Positions 36,484-47,782 of a DNA stretch of 64,000 nucleotides are shown one piece after another. The position numbers and the translations under genes were made by a program. Numbering within the stretch: the first letter of the stretch is position 1; every line of letters begins with the position of its first letter. This stretch comes from Urechis unicinctus (lineage: Eukaryota; Annelida; Polychaeta; Xenopneusta; Urechidae), in the NCBI GenBank assembly GCA_034190875.2, contig CM067349.1, positions 31,443,391 to 31,507,390 on the forward strand. Direction: 5' to 3'. Below the pieces are notes generated by a model. It was given only the letters and a program-made list of their open reading frames with translations. It made no database searches and was not told the origin of the DNA.

Positions 36484-37020
36484 CTTGACTGATCCAGGCT
36501 AGTGTCATATATCCTTAACTCATGTTCACACCAAGTGAGCGTCGGCAATCTGGGGCTTGCCTTGTCCTTAAAGACATGTCTATGATAAAGGCTACGCAGT
36601 GGTGCAAAGAATCGTGACATGTAATGTGATGAATACATGATGAGCAATTAGGGATTAAGATTTTGATTTCAGAGATAAGTTATTATGGCAGAATTAAAGC
36701 AAGAGAGTGCTTTGCACTTATATACCAATGGAATATGGAGCAATATTACCCTAACAGATAGTAACTAGCCCTGCCCCTCACCAAAAAGTCTATAACTACG
36801 CTTAAAGGGTTCAATCTAACGCCAACACTGACATCAAATCGATAAAAGCACACCGGAGTGCTGTATATGTTAAAGTAAAGGTGTCATTTTTTAGGTCTAG
36901 GCGACCACGCCTCCAAATTTCCATGTGGTTTTAGCATAGATGTAATCACATACTACGCAGTGACACACAGGTGGCGGTTTTACGTATTTTGTCGCAAGTT
37001 AACCCTCTTAGCGAAGTTAC
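36484..37020. promoter_or_regulatory. Probable bidirectional promoter interval, C copy
   Basis: Third copy of the interval, with one extra insertion of roughly 30 bp near 36640. Confidence 0.35.
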
Positions 37021-37476
37021 ATGTTCATTGCCCTCATGTTCTCTGCCCTCTGCTACTTTACGGTCACCCTCTCTGTCGTTGGCCGTGGTCAGAACCCCGC
37101 CTTGGGGAATAACGACACGGCTGCAGAGACAACCGTAGTGAGGAGGCTATTTTTGCATGAGCTCGCAAAGGTTAAACCCATACTTACTTTTCTGTCAAGG
37201 TATTGGCAGATCCAAAAAATCATTTCCCCTCCAAGCATCTACAATATTAAAATGGTTCTGGTCGAATGTGGTGCGCTCAATTTGTCTTTGTATTGGTATT
37301 CCTCAATGTATCCATTGTTAAGTCTGAGTAAGGAGGAAAGGCAGAATTCGGTTTATTTTTCAGCCTCCAGTTCAAAGATGACCGTCACCCTACGAGGAGA
37401 TGAGTTACAGGTGTGCTGCAGCTGCCACATCGGGGAAGCAACAACCAGCATTAAAGGTTTTTTCATACTGAGGTAA
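37021..37476 (+). CDS. Small secreted protein ORF, head-to-head with C
   Basis: A 151-codon plus-strand ORF starting 538 bp from the C start codon. It opens with a signal peptide (MFIALMFSALCYFTVTLSVVG) and continues with GNNDTAAE, a Leu-rich stretch and a strand-rich, Cys-containing end (KMTVTLRGDELQVCCSCHIG). Copies at 21154 and 8375 share the layout. Compared with the B copy, a T-run is one base shorter near the end, so the C-terminus is shifted and the protein ends FFILR instead of running to NEAVC. I recognise no family. It may be a secreted ligand or effector; function unknown. Confidence 0.45.
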   Translation: MFIALMFSALCYFTVTLSVVGRGQNPALGNNDTAAETTVVRRLFLHELAKVKPILTFLSRYWQIQKIISPPSIYNIKMVLVECGALNLSLYWYSSMYPLLSLSKEERQNSVYFSASSSKMTVTLRGDELQVCCSCHIGEATTSIKGFFILR

Positions 37477-38089
37477 CGCTCCACTACAGGAACATGGAAG
37501 TTTCGTTAAGCAACGGAAGTATAAATGTTACTGAAGCAGTCTGTTGAAGTTGTCAGCCCTCAGCTGAGGAATAACCGTCCCTAGTTTATAGACATTGCAA
37601 GGTAGGTTTTAGAACGGAAGTCAGTTTAGATACAATTTTAATAACTGTGTACTTTCCATACGTGTTAGGACCTCATTCGCCAGATTTTGCAATACGAAAT
37701 GAGCAGGGAATCGTCGTGCACTGTAGCGGACCATCACCCTGTGAGTCACTGGTGGGTGCTGACCGCGAAGCAAAGTGTGCATCTGTATTGGTATGAGATC
37801 TGTAAATAGGGATATTCAAGGAGAGCGATCAGTGATCTCGCGTGACTGTCAATAATCAACCACTTACCATTGCATATACAAAGGATCCACCCCACCACCA
37901 ACATGCTCACACTAAATGACATAACGTTACACAAGCAAGGGTTGCACGGTGACTGTACCAGGAAGTAAAGTGATATGAAGTACATTTCTGTTGCTGCATA
38001 CTAGTCAACTAGGAGGAAAATATGCACATATTTCAAGTTCATTTTCCCTTATCCTGACACCCTTCTCCACCCCTACCCCGTTTGCTTAC

Positions 38090-38156
38090 CTGTACATTTG
38101 TAATGGCTATGACACGGTTCTGTAAACATCAATATCAAACCTTTGTACATGGTCAT
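38090..38156 (-). CDS. Second-type first exon upstream of C
   Basis: A 67-nt exon reading MTMYKGLILMFTEPC and ending ACAG|GTAAGC, orthologous in position and sequence to the exon at 22493-22559. The hydrophobic run is short for a signal peptide. It lies about 1.6 kb upstream of the MATLK exon of C. Confidence 0.5.
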
Positions 38157-38159
38157 TTT

Positions 38160-39920
38160 TTAACCTGGTGGAATTTTGCAGACGATAAAATGGTGTCCCC
38201 AAATTAGCTCCGTGTATGTCAGCGACTTCAGACAACATACTGCCCTTAGAATTAAATCTGAAGGTTGCAACAACCCGAATATGAAAGTACGAGATTGATT
38301 GGATGAGGCAAGAAAATTTATATCAGAATCATAATGGGAAATTTGTTTATCGTAAACTGTTTAAGAACAAAATATGATAACACTAATGAGGAAAATTAAT
38401 ATTTAATCAAATGAAATACCTATTCAATTTTGTGAAAGTAGCCTTTATTGTTTCGTTTTAAACCTCCCATCATAGCGTTAATACCATAATCCCTAATAAC
38501 ACGAGCAACCTTTGTCAAAGCTCATTATGAAAGTCTGTCATAGCACATTTGTAAAAAATGCAAACAATATTCTATCCAGAAAAAAACCAAGAACTTCAGT
38601 TGGTCACTGTTTTAATTCTGTTATTTTAACTTAAAAAATAGAGGTGGGTTTCCGCTTTGATCTCTTAGTAAAGTTGCAAAAACCACTGCGCTAATATCCA
38701 GCTATCAATTCTTTAATCAGGTGTCTTGGCGATAGAGAGTTGACAAATTCGTAGTCGGCGACATCGCTAGGCGGTTTTCTGGGTAAAAATACCTGCTACG
38801 TCTGACAAATTCATTTTCGTTCAGTGCGAGGAAAGCCATTTTCAACAAATATATGCGCTACTTACTGTTTTATGTGTGGTCTAGGTTGCTCATAAATGTA
38901 TGTGCTACTTGCCGTGTGCGCTGTAAGTGAAGTGCGCCAAAATAGGTAACCGTAAAGAAAGTCATACTTGGGATTTATGAGCTATTCTAGCGCATATGCA
39001 ATGTCAGTGACGCCTGACAAATTGTGAGATGTGCTTTATACTTTTTAATCTTCTGTTGCTTGTGGTCAGGTCTGTCAATGTAACTATTGTAAGGACACAG
39101 ATGATGGGGTAGGCTCAATTCAGTGCACACATCGTCTAACATACTTTTAAAGCCCTTTCAAACTATTTGGTTCAAAATATCTCAATAACATACTCCTGTA
39201 TGTACGCGCGAGTTCATTCATTATACTCGTCTGAGACTTGCTCAATGCCATCCTAATGTTATCCTTATTTCATATTCATTCATTTTGTGTCATTAACACA
39301 CAAAACTGATGCAAATATGTGCTGACTGGGTTGTCAGTAACGGTGCATTTATGCTATAATGCAATTGCGCAGCATATAACCTGGGTGTAGAATGACAAGC
39401 TTCGGTAAAATTTAGCCCGTTAAAATTGCACTACATTTGTATTTAATGACTGGGTGTAGGAATTTCTCAGTCAGTATTTTTGAACACCCAATTACGAAAT
39501 ACAGGTAGACGCCTTTACAACAACACCTACTGATATCATTTACCAGAAATGTGGGCGTCACTGTCTTAAGAGGAAAAAGAGGGGATGAGACTTAACTGAA
39601 ATGTTATCTTCACTAATGCATGGCGTGGCACCATAAGCGCTAAGTTCCTGGCGGTTGACTTCAAACGAGCACAGTTTGATTCACAAGCGATGTTGACCAC
39701 AAGGGAATCTTTCTCAATTAGTGATACTATTCGGATATCCGTTCTTTGTATGAAGATATTCCAGGATAACTGTATTGGACAAACATATGGCAATATTATT
39801 ACATACTTGTTCAGTGAATACATTAACCGAAAGCACACGGAATGTGAGGATAGCGCAAGGTCGCTTTTGTTTGCACAGAACAACACGTAAATGCATAATT
39901 ACTTAAGTGCTTTGTGTTAT
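38160..39920. other. Gene-free stretch upstream of C
   Basis: AT-rich, with a block of receptor 3' flank at 39070-39210 and another distantly related to the 11,640-11,780 flank at 39,780-39,910. No coding region is supported. Confidence 0.5.
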
Positions 39921-39924
39921 AAAG

Positions 39925-40030
39925 CAAAAATAATACACCAGCGAAACATTAATCGAAACGACTTCAGAGCAATACGATATTGGGTTATAACAGAATATCT
40001 ACAACAGTAGTTTGTCGGCATTATATTGAG
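39925..40030 (-). pseudogene. Truncated 3' end of another receptor cassette
   Basis: The stretch matches the sequence just past the type-1 tail of A and B (as at 4525-4610 and 16855-16930), up to the last few tail codons, and then breaks off near 40030. A matching block of the same flank lies at 39070-39210 (compare 16540-16660). It marks a sixth, mostly deleted, cassette upstream of C. Confidence 0.45.
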
Positions 40031-40839
40031 TATTACTCATGTTTGGTATTGCAGTTTACCTGTGCAAGATGTCATGGCTGTTACTTCACCTGTTATCAAG
40101 ACCGACACCAATCTCATAACCCCTTGTTCTCTGTACATTCGTATCCTGACCGTGTATCTGGTGTGTGCTACCTTAAGACTCTCAACAAAATGGGATGTAC
40201 CATGTGCTATGTAATCTACCACATATCCAATGCAGGGAGCGATTTGTTATGAGATGCCGTCTTCAGACTGCCAGCTTACTGGCAGGGATCCATATAAAGC
40301 TTGTCGTAGGTAAATGTACGTCTGTTCATATAGGCTAATCCTAAGAGATCAGAAATTGAAACCACACTGAGGTTGGCGTTGATGTATCATGTGGTATGTG
40401 TATATCAGGAATCACATCTCCCTTCTACTTAGACAACACATATGTTGAGTGATAATCGTACAGAGCCATCATGGGATTGGGAGCTGCAAGTTTTGTGGAA
40501 GGCCAATCTTCCGGTCATGATTAATAATAACAATAACAATAATAGCATTTATTTCGTGCGCATGTTTCAGACATTTTAAATAGAGACATATAATTGATAA
40601 CGTACTGGTGAATGCTGTACAAAGATACAGTGGGCCGGTTCAACCCCCGGACCCAAAGGAGGTAAAATAGTAACGAAATGAATTGTCTCAACTAAAGGGT
40701 CGACTTAGCGAAGCGTTGGTTATCATCAAAATATAATAGCTGCAAACAGAGACCAAGAATGTCAAGGACGGTAGTTCATTTTCACGTCATCTGCTGGATT
40801 TTATTTCCAAATAAATCAAGTTAAAATATCGCCACCAGC

Positions 40840-41420
40840 CGATTGACTGTACCAGACCATACCAGCCTCTCGTCTAGGTGAAATTCGGTCCATAGTGGTG
40901 TGTTGCAGATATGGCCCTCGCAAAGACCTCCCAACTCAATCAACCGGATTCCGTTGTCCACCGACATAAATCCCAACCCACGGCCCCCTATAAGTCGCCT
41001 CTTACGATATGCAACGGTTATGGTAATGGTAATATTGGTGTTTAACGACACTTTCAACAACGAGATGATATCGCGACGGTGATGAATGAGGATGATTGTG
41101 ATGCTTGGACAGCTCCCCTTAAGTACCAGTGCCCACTTGGCACAGACCCGTTGCCTAGGCCGGGCTGCAAAGCCCACGCCCCTGGGACGAAGGTCCAGTA
41201 TGGCATTTTTAAGCTACCCTATCAGGTGCATCCCCTTTTAGAGATAGAATCGTCATCGAACGTGATCATCCGAGTCACAGGGAGCCAGTCAAGTTTTCAC
41301 ACCTGTGGGTCGAAAGGCGATGAAGTTTGCCACTACGCCACGGGAACTGGCTCTTACGACATGCACAAGGATACAGTAGACCTATTCTACCCCGGATCTA
41401 CAGGGGGAGCTCACATGAAG
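40840..41420. mobile_element. SINE-like repeat sequence, two related blocks
   Basis: The blocks GTCGCCTCTTACGATATGCA (near 40996) and CTCTTACGACATGC...GACCTATTCTACCCCGGATC (near 41350-41400) resemble a conserved core widely repeated in mollusc genomes. No clear A/B box pair or tail was delimited. Confidence 0.4.
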
Positions 41421-41621
41421 GAGTCAAACCAATACATCAACACCCATTTCAACAGCATTATATCAAGCATATTTTCTGGAGAACAACCACAACCACAGCT
41501 TGCCGCTCGACTGATACTGATACGTGTAATTAGAGATGAAAAGGCCGAGGAGTTGTTTTCTAAGTACCGACGTATTCATGAGACATTTATAAATGTCAAC
41601 CAGAAAACCAGTCACTCTTAA
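41079..41621 (+). CDS. 180-codon ORF overlapping SINE-like sequence
   Basis: The longest open frame in the window. Its middle (YDMHKDTVDLFYPGSTGG) is a translation of the SINE-like core, so at least that part is unlikely to be ancestral protein. The end (AARLILIRVIRDEKAEELF, then KYRRIHETFI) is hydrophilic and could be an exon or an element remnant. No family recognised. Confidence 0.22.
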   Translation: MMNEDDCDAWTAPLKYQCPLGTDPLPRPGCKAHAPGTKVQYGIFKLPYQVHPLLEIESSSNVIIRVTGSQSSFHTCGSKGDEVCHYATGTGSYDMHKDTVDLFYPGSTGGAHMKESNQYINTHFNSIISSIFSGEQPQPQLAARLILIRVIRDEKAEELFSKYRRIHETFINVNQKTSHS

Positions 41622-41724
41622 GCAGGAAGGGGCAAACTTCGGTACCTGTTGGTCGGTGTTATGCCATGGCGCACTATGTGGTTGTGAAAAGAATAAGATA
41701 TATGTTCACCAACCGAAAAAATTG

Positions 41725-42260
41725 TGAATCACCACCGAATTTGAGCTAAGCCATGATTGTGACGAAGAAACCTGTCTACATGAAACACAGCGGCGCCAAA
41801 ATAGACAAAGTGGTCGCACAGATATAACTGATGCTGCATTTAATTTCTTCTTGAACGTTGAACACCTAAAACAAGGTTATGCACAGGTGGAAACTTATCA
41901 GCTGCATGGTGAATGCTATCATTACGACAATCCTTGACCAAGTAAAGTCAAACACAAAACCTCACTGGATTTGGGAAACGTTGTGGAAAGAAATTTGAGA
42001 GTTGCCACAGCTCAATTCAGAAAGGCTCTAGTGGAGGGGCGAAATGCTCACAGAGTAGAAATACAGAAATCTGGCAAACTCAGGTCAGCACCGAGGGCCC
42101 TTCTATTTGCTCTCTGACAACTGTTGGCCTCACCTTTCCAGAACAACTCCCTAGCTAATTTAGTCAAAAAGACACTCCAACCAGGAAGGCAAATACGGCC
42201 CACCACAAGGGACAAGGAGCAAGGGCAGCCAGAACTATAAACCTCAGCCATGGTGAAAGA
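41725..42260 (+). other. Unassigned coding remnant
   Basis: Two codon-like plus-strand stretches (one containing TDITDAAFNFFLNVEHLKQG, one containing VATAQFRKALVEGRNAHRVE) in different frames suggest a decayed element or exon; family unresolved. The interval 42,270-42,750 holds nothing I recognise. Confidence 0.25.
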
Positions 42261-42754
42261 GAGGCTTCCCAAGAAGTTAAGTACATTTAAGATGAACTAT
42301 ATACTGCCTTCACATGAGTATAATTTGGAATATTTTTTGTGCATAATGTTATATTACGTAACGGTATATGATTGAAGATATGATTGCTGTGGATACAAAA
42401 GGTTGATTATGATTAAATTCAAACTCAAGAAGACCAAGCGTTACATATTTACACATGCTTCCCAGAACAGGATGCAACCGTTGCGAAATGTCCAAATGGG
42501 AAGGGAAAACCAGTATGTCCTAGAAACTCCAAATGAAGTGCATGGCTGGCTAATGGTCTTGTAACGTTTTTTCTTCGAATCATATTCAAATACTCCGCCA
42601 AACCGACTAATTTCTCCGTCATTACTGTTTTGAAGGTCTTGCTGGATGGACATTTCGTCAAATATATACACACCTTGTCGACCTGAGTCTGGGATTTGCT
42701 TTGATCGAGGAGGAAGAAGGGGTTAATCGTGAAGATACGTGGGATCAACAATTA

Positions 42755-42861
42755 AGGAAACTTGCATTAATTGTGGAGAAACAAAGGGTTAACCATGGAG
42801 AAACAAGGAATCAACAACAAAGCAAAGGTGTAAACTATGGAAGAACAAGAATTTAACTATG
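42755..42861. repeat. Degenerate tandem repeat ending at the gap
   Basis: About five units of roughly 22 bp built on GGTTAACCATGGAGAAACAA, running straight into the N gap, which may have broken the assembly. Confidence 0.55.
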
Positions 42862-42961
42862 NNNNNNNNNNNNNNNNNNNNNNNNNNNNNNNNNNNNNNN
42901 NNNNNNNNNNNNNNNNNNNNNNNNNNNNNNNNNNNNNNNNNNNNNNNNNNNNNNNNNNNNN
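42862..42961. other. Assembly gap of 100 N
   Basis: Exactly 100 N, the usual placeholder for unknown size, placed at the left edge of X copy 1. Confidence 0.99.
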
Positions 42962-45900
42962 TTTTATTACAATAAAGGCTATGCGTGGGAATAACGTCTT
43001 TTGTAGACCATGTTGTTCGTCCCCATGCTCTATTCGTGACTTTCATGAGCCTCTTATCATTATGTTATAAAACCCTGCAAAAGTAAAGACAAGCTCGTGG
43101 GATATTTAAGAGAGCCAGTCGAGAAACATACCTGCTTTGTAAAAAAGAAGAACTGCACAAATAGTACAGATTTAAAATATTTATGAATCTTGGATTTTTG
43201 TAGCGGATCTAGGAACATGGACGCATTGATATGATGACTTGATCTGATATTAGAAGGCAGTAATATAGGGCACAAGGACGGGGTTTATCAAGGATGACGC
43301 AATAAAACCGTCCAAACACAGATGACATACACTTCATACGCGCTATCGGCATTTTTAGTGCATGCATATAAGCTCGGGAAAGGAGGAAAAAAATGAGTGT
43401 AAGGCTATAGTTCCGCTGGTAGGGTAGTTGCATTTCTCATCATGTCAGTTTCGCATTAAATAAGCTTTGGATCGATACCCAATTATCCTTAGTAAAACAG
43501 TAAACACTGATCAATATGAAGCAACAGTGAAGCTTTCGAGCCGGCGCATGACCATAACCCTGAATCACAGATGACGTCACCGTTCATTCAAAAAGCACAC
43601 AACGTCGATGACAATTTATTGCGGTAAATAACAGCAAGTGCATTGCCCCACAGGAATCGTGTGGTCTATGTCCATTATGCAAAAAACGATGCATGTGCGC
43701 AGATGCATGCCACATAAATAGCAGGTATGACTAACTGAGACGCAGAATATGCTATGAATTATGCTAAAGGCTAATATATTGTTATGAAGAATGATCCTTA
43801 TGGCCTGATATAATACAATGTACACTGCTTGTTATATACGCATCGGCTATACGAACGCGAAGGCTCATTGTGGCTGATACGTCGCATGACTCAAACAACT
43901 AAGGATGTTTCCTCAAACAAGGCTTTTGTCGTAATCATAAGACCTATTGTTACTTCGTTACAAAATGTAGGGCCAAAGGTCCTTTACAGAAGGACGGAGG
44001 GACGCTTATTCTACCGACAGCACACATTGATTTTATGTACCCAAGCTTAATGAATTGGTGTCAATTACAGTGAACCAATATCTATGATAATATGCCAGTC
44101 CTTTGATCTGGTGGATCAATGTGAGAACAAGATAGGGAGAGCAATTCATGATATGTGCCATTTCCAAGAGATCCTTATTCTATGCTGACAAGCCTGATCC
44201 TTAAGATAGTTAGATTTACTGACGAAGACCGACATCGTTTTATCCAATATTGATGGCAGGTTAATATCACCAATGGACACAAAGCATGGAACAAGTAATA
44301 GAGACCCACTGATGTGTCTACTAGATTTAGATATGTACGAAGGTTATATTTGCAGTGCGATTTCCATATTAACCATTACCATTCAGCAGTACATTACAAC
44401 AAAACTGGGCCTGCTGGTGAATAGAGCTTTGAGGGAAATTACACCCAAAGCCAATGTGACCACTGGCTTGATTGTATTGTTGCAGTCGGATACCATTGTA
44501 ATATTGGCTCCTAGTCGCTTTTGTCTTTTAGAATATATCGATGTATAAGTGAAGAACATAGCAGCGAAAAAAACACAAGCTTCGTAGATGGGCAGTGGCA
44601 TTTTGTACACCACGTGACCAATATTTTCGTTACATGGGGTAAATGTTGCATTCGATTGAAATTTAACGGTTTATTGCGATCGGAATACATATCCAGACGT
44701 ACGCGCGAATGCGAATGTTTGGAATCGGTTTCATGCGTTCGCTTTGGGTACGTCTCTTGAGCCGTGTGGAACAAACCGATTTCAATAGCGACCGTGTGGA
44801 CAAACAAAGCTATTGTAGTGTGCAATGTGTGCGATCTTAAATCTTCTTCGGAACAGGGGGTAAGATACGCAGAGGTCATCTGAACCCTTTAAAAGATTTG
44901 CTAATTCTTGTTAAATACTGTTTTATAGTATTCTAAGATACTAACTGCGGAAAAGAAGACGGCGACATCATGTCTTTCTTGCAGCTCAGCGGCACTTGCG
45001 TTACAAGTTATCAGTTAGTGCTTGCATGATTTTTAGAAAAAACATAATAGCCACATCAAGCCCTGCTTGAATGCATTCGTCTAACCATATTTTAATTATA
45101 TTTCTGATTTATCCGTCACTCCAAAAGTTAGAAGGCATAATACGGTCGGGATTGTGTAAAATGCAATAAACAGTGAGGTGAGAAAAATAAACAAGCGTTT
45201 TCACACGAGTGCATTTTCCCTCCAGAAAGGATAATTGCCACATCCGCACATGACCAATCGTGATTTTCAGAGCTCTCGGATGAATTCGATTGTGATTCGA
45301 TCGCACGCGTCTGGACAAGGAACGGATATCGCGTGTGCATTCAATCAGCTTTGCGTATTACTGTCTGGCCACACAAGAGCTGCAAAAGCACTAAACATGA
45401 AAGCGCGCACAAACCGATTGCTGCCTGGACAGTGTCTATCTGACACAAAACAGGGACATCTGCGTAACTTACGCCAATGCGACGAAATGTACCAATGTAC
45501 TCAAAGCTGCCCCGAAAATGACGTAAGCACTCATTTCATTCTATACTGGCACATTCTGTGGCACTACTCGAGCCACTCTTACGATGAATAATGGGCCCAT
45601 GTGATGTGATGCGATGCTCTGTCCATGGGGATCAGGGGATGAAAAGTGGCAATCCATGCAAATCCTACGGGGTAAGGAATTGACCTTGAGGAGCTTTATA
45701 CAACTGTGGCGAGACTCATTCGATTGACCCTGCCTTTGCGTGAGTCATTACAGTTTGTCAGCGCTGTCATCAATTGATCTCATAGTCGAATATTGATGCC
45801 CCATGAAGAATGCTTGGGTAACCACAGGGCAGGGCCAGTATGTCATGCCGGCAGTTACGATGAAGTGCATTATCGGAGGCAGATACTACGCTTCAAAAAT

Positions 45901-46385
45901 GCTTAGATTTTTGTAGCAAAGGACAATTACTTGGCACGAGATGCAGAACCGATAACGTAAATCAGGAAGTGGACTGCCCTCATCATGATATCGGGAACGA
46001 TATTTGAAAGTGACATATATATGCCATGTATGTTAGGTAGCCAAGTGTCGAATGAACTAGCATTTAGATATATATCTCATACAACAAACAATAGATTATC
46101 AATTCATCACATTATATAGGTGAGATATCGTAAGATGCAATGTGTCATTATATAAAGTCCCAACTTACACAGCGTCTTCGACTCACCACCTGGGCATTAT
46201 CCTGTGTAAGAAAGCGCAGTTGCTGCACCATCTGTGTTATTTACATGTGAACTTATTGCATTGACTTTACAGTGTATTAAAACAGCGCAACATGAAACCG
46301 TAGAAAAGGAAAACAAATGGAATCTATGACACTGGATACAACCAGCTCATCTGTAAAAACGCTGCATTATGAATTGCCTGGCCAC

Positions 46386-46568
<183 letters not shown>

Positions 46569-47696
46569 CACGGACAGGGACTGTATTAAAGTTTTTTCCA
46601 TATATGATTAATTGGAATCTAATTGGGTGTGCACGATTGAACTACATTTATCATATTTTCACGGGGGTAGGTTCGAGTGAGCCCTCTTGACATACTTTCG
46701 AGCTCTTTGGTGTTATGCTTAATGAGACTAGGTGTCATGCTCCACACATTATGCAGTGTATGTCTTCATTTATAAGGTGTGAGATGCTTTTCAGCATATC
46801 ATATCGTTAAACACTGAGTTTTGACGACACATGATTTACTATAATATAATGTCTATAATGCATCAAAAACAAGGCTTACCGAATCACAAATGAATGGTTA
46901 TGTAAGTGGGATGCGCCTTATTTTACCATATACCTTGCGCATGTCTATACATATATCTGCGGTATGAATGTTATTTGTGTTATACTTAATTTCTTGTGTG
47001 TAATATCATAACATTTGTTATTGATACAACTCATTAGGCGGACCACTCGAGTATCTGTTCCTTCATATCAACATGTACTTCAGTTTAATCTTCGCTTATG
47101 AAGACGTGGTTGATGTCTGTAGACTGACGCTTCTCAGATCTTACATGACCTTCTGCATTCATACATGGCCATTCCCATATATCGAAAAATGGTACTGTTT
47201 CTTTTACAACGATTAGCATTATATGATTATTCGCTGTGTACGCACTTTATACCGAACATTGATTTGATGCTACCTGATTCAGTGTCATTCTTCGTTAAAC
47301 CACTTACGATGATTAATATGAATTACACTTCCTTCGTCTTTATGAGAAAATGTGCATTGCTAACCATCAATGCAGACAAAATGTGGGATGGATTACTTTT
47401 GTCACGATGTCATTATTCAACAATCATGAGGGCGATTCAGTAAAATAATTGTGAATTCATCTAAATATTTATATTAATACACACAAGGTTTCGTCAGCCA
47501 TGTCTGCATTATATTTGCAAAGTTACATTTGTGTAAGGTATTTGAATTTTTTGTGTTTGCTTGAAAGTTCAATCAGCGAGATCACTTTGACATCAACTTC
47601 ATAATTTCATACAAAATAAAGATATTCTCTAATAGACCCAGACATCTGCTAAGGCAACACCTACTTGTGCCAATATTTGCAATACTCGTAACAGTG

Positions 47697-47782
47697 ATGA
47701 TGTTGATTCTGCACCCCTTCCTGCTGGCCATTCTTGTAACCAATATCTATTACCAATCTTTAAAATCAATATATCAACACAG
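47697..47782 (+). other. Possible first exon of a type II membrane protein, X copy 1
   Basis: MMLILHPFLLAILVTNIYYQ leads into a strong donor (CAG|GTAAAT); upstream codons are open but lack an earlier ATG. The diverged copy near 937-993 has an ATG further up but a stop inside. Later plus-strand stretches are codon-like (LDLLKLRNRLLRLKKTPKTR at about 47960-48020; 48150-48320), and a short exon-like piece (YDMWFDEWRKTRPGYRNR) at about 1422-1472 is open in the old copy but stopped here. It might be the relic of a glycosyl- or sulfotransferase-like gene; no catalytic motif is seen. Confidence 0.22.

Noticed and set aside
44511-44879. Open frames on both strands of X (43,829; 44,273; 44,511; 45,235 and their copies near 11,009 and 55-56 kb)
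   Set aside because: Overlapping frames on opposite strands are equally open, there is no signal peptide, domain or splice pattern, and recent duplication explains their persistence.
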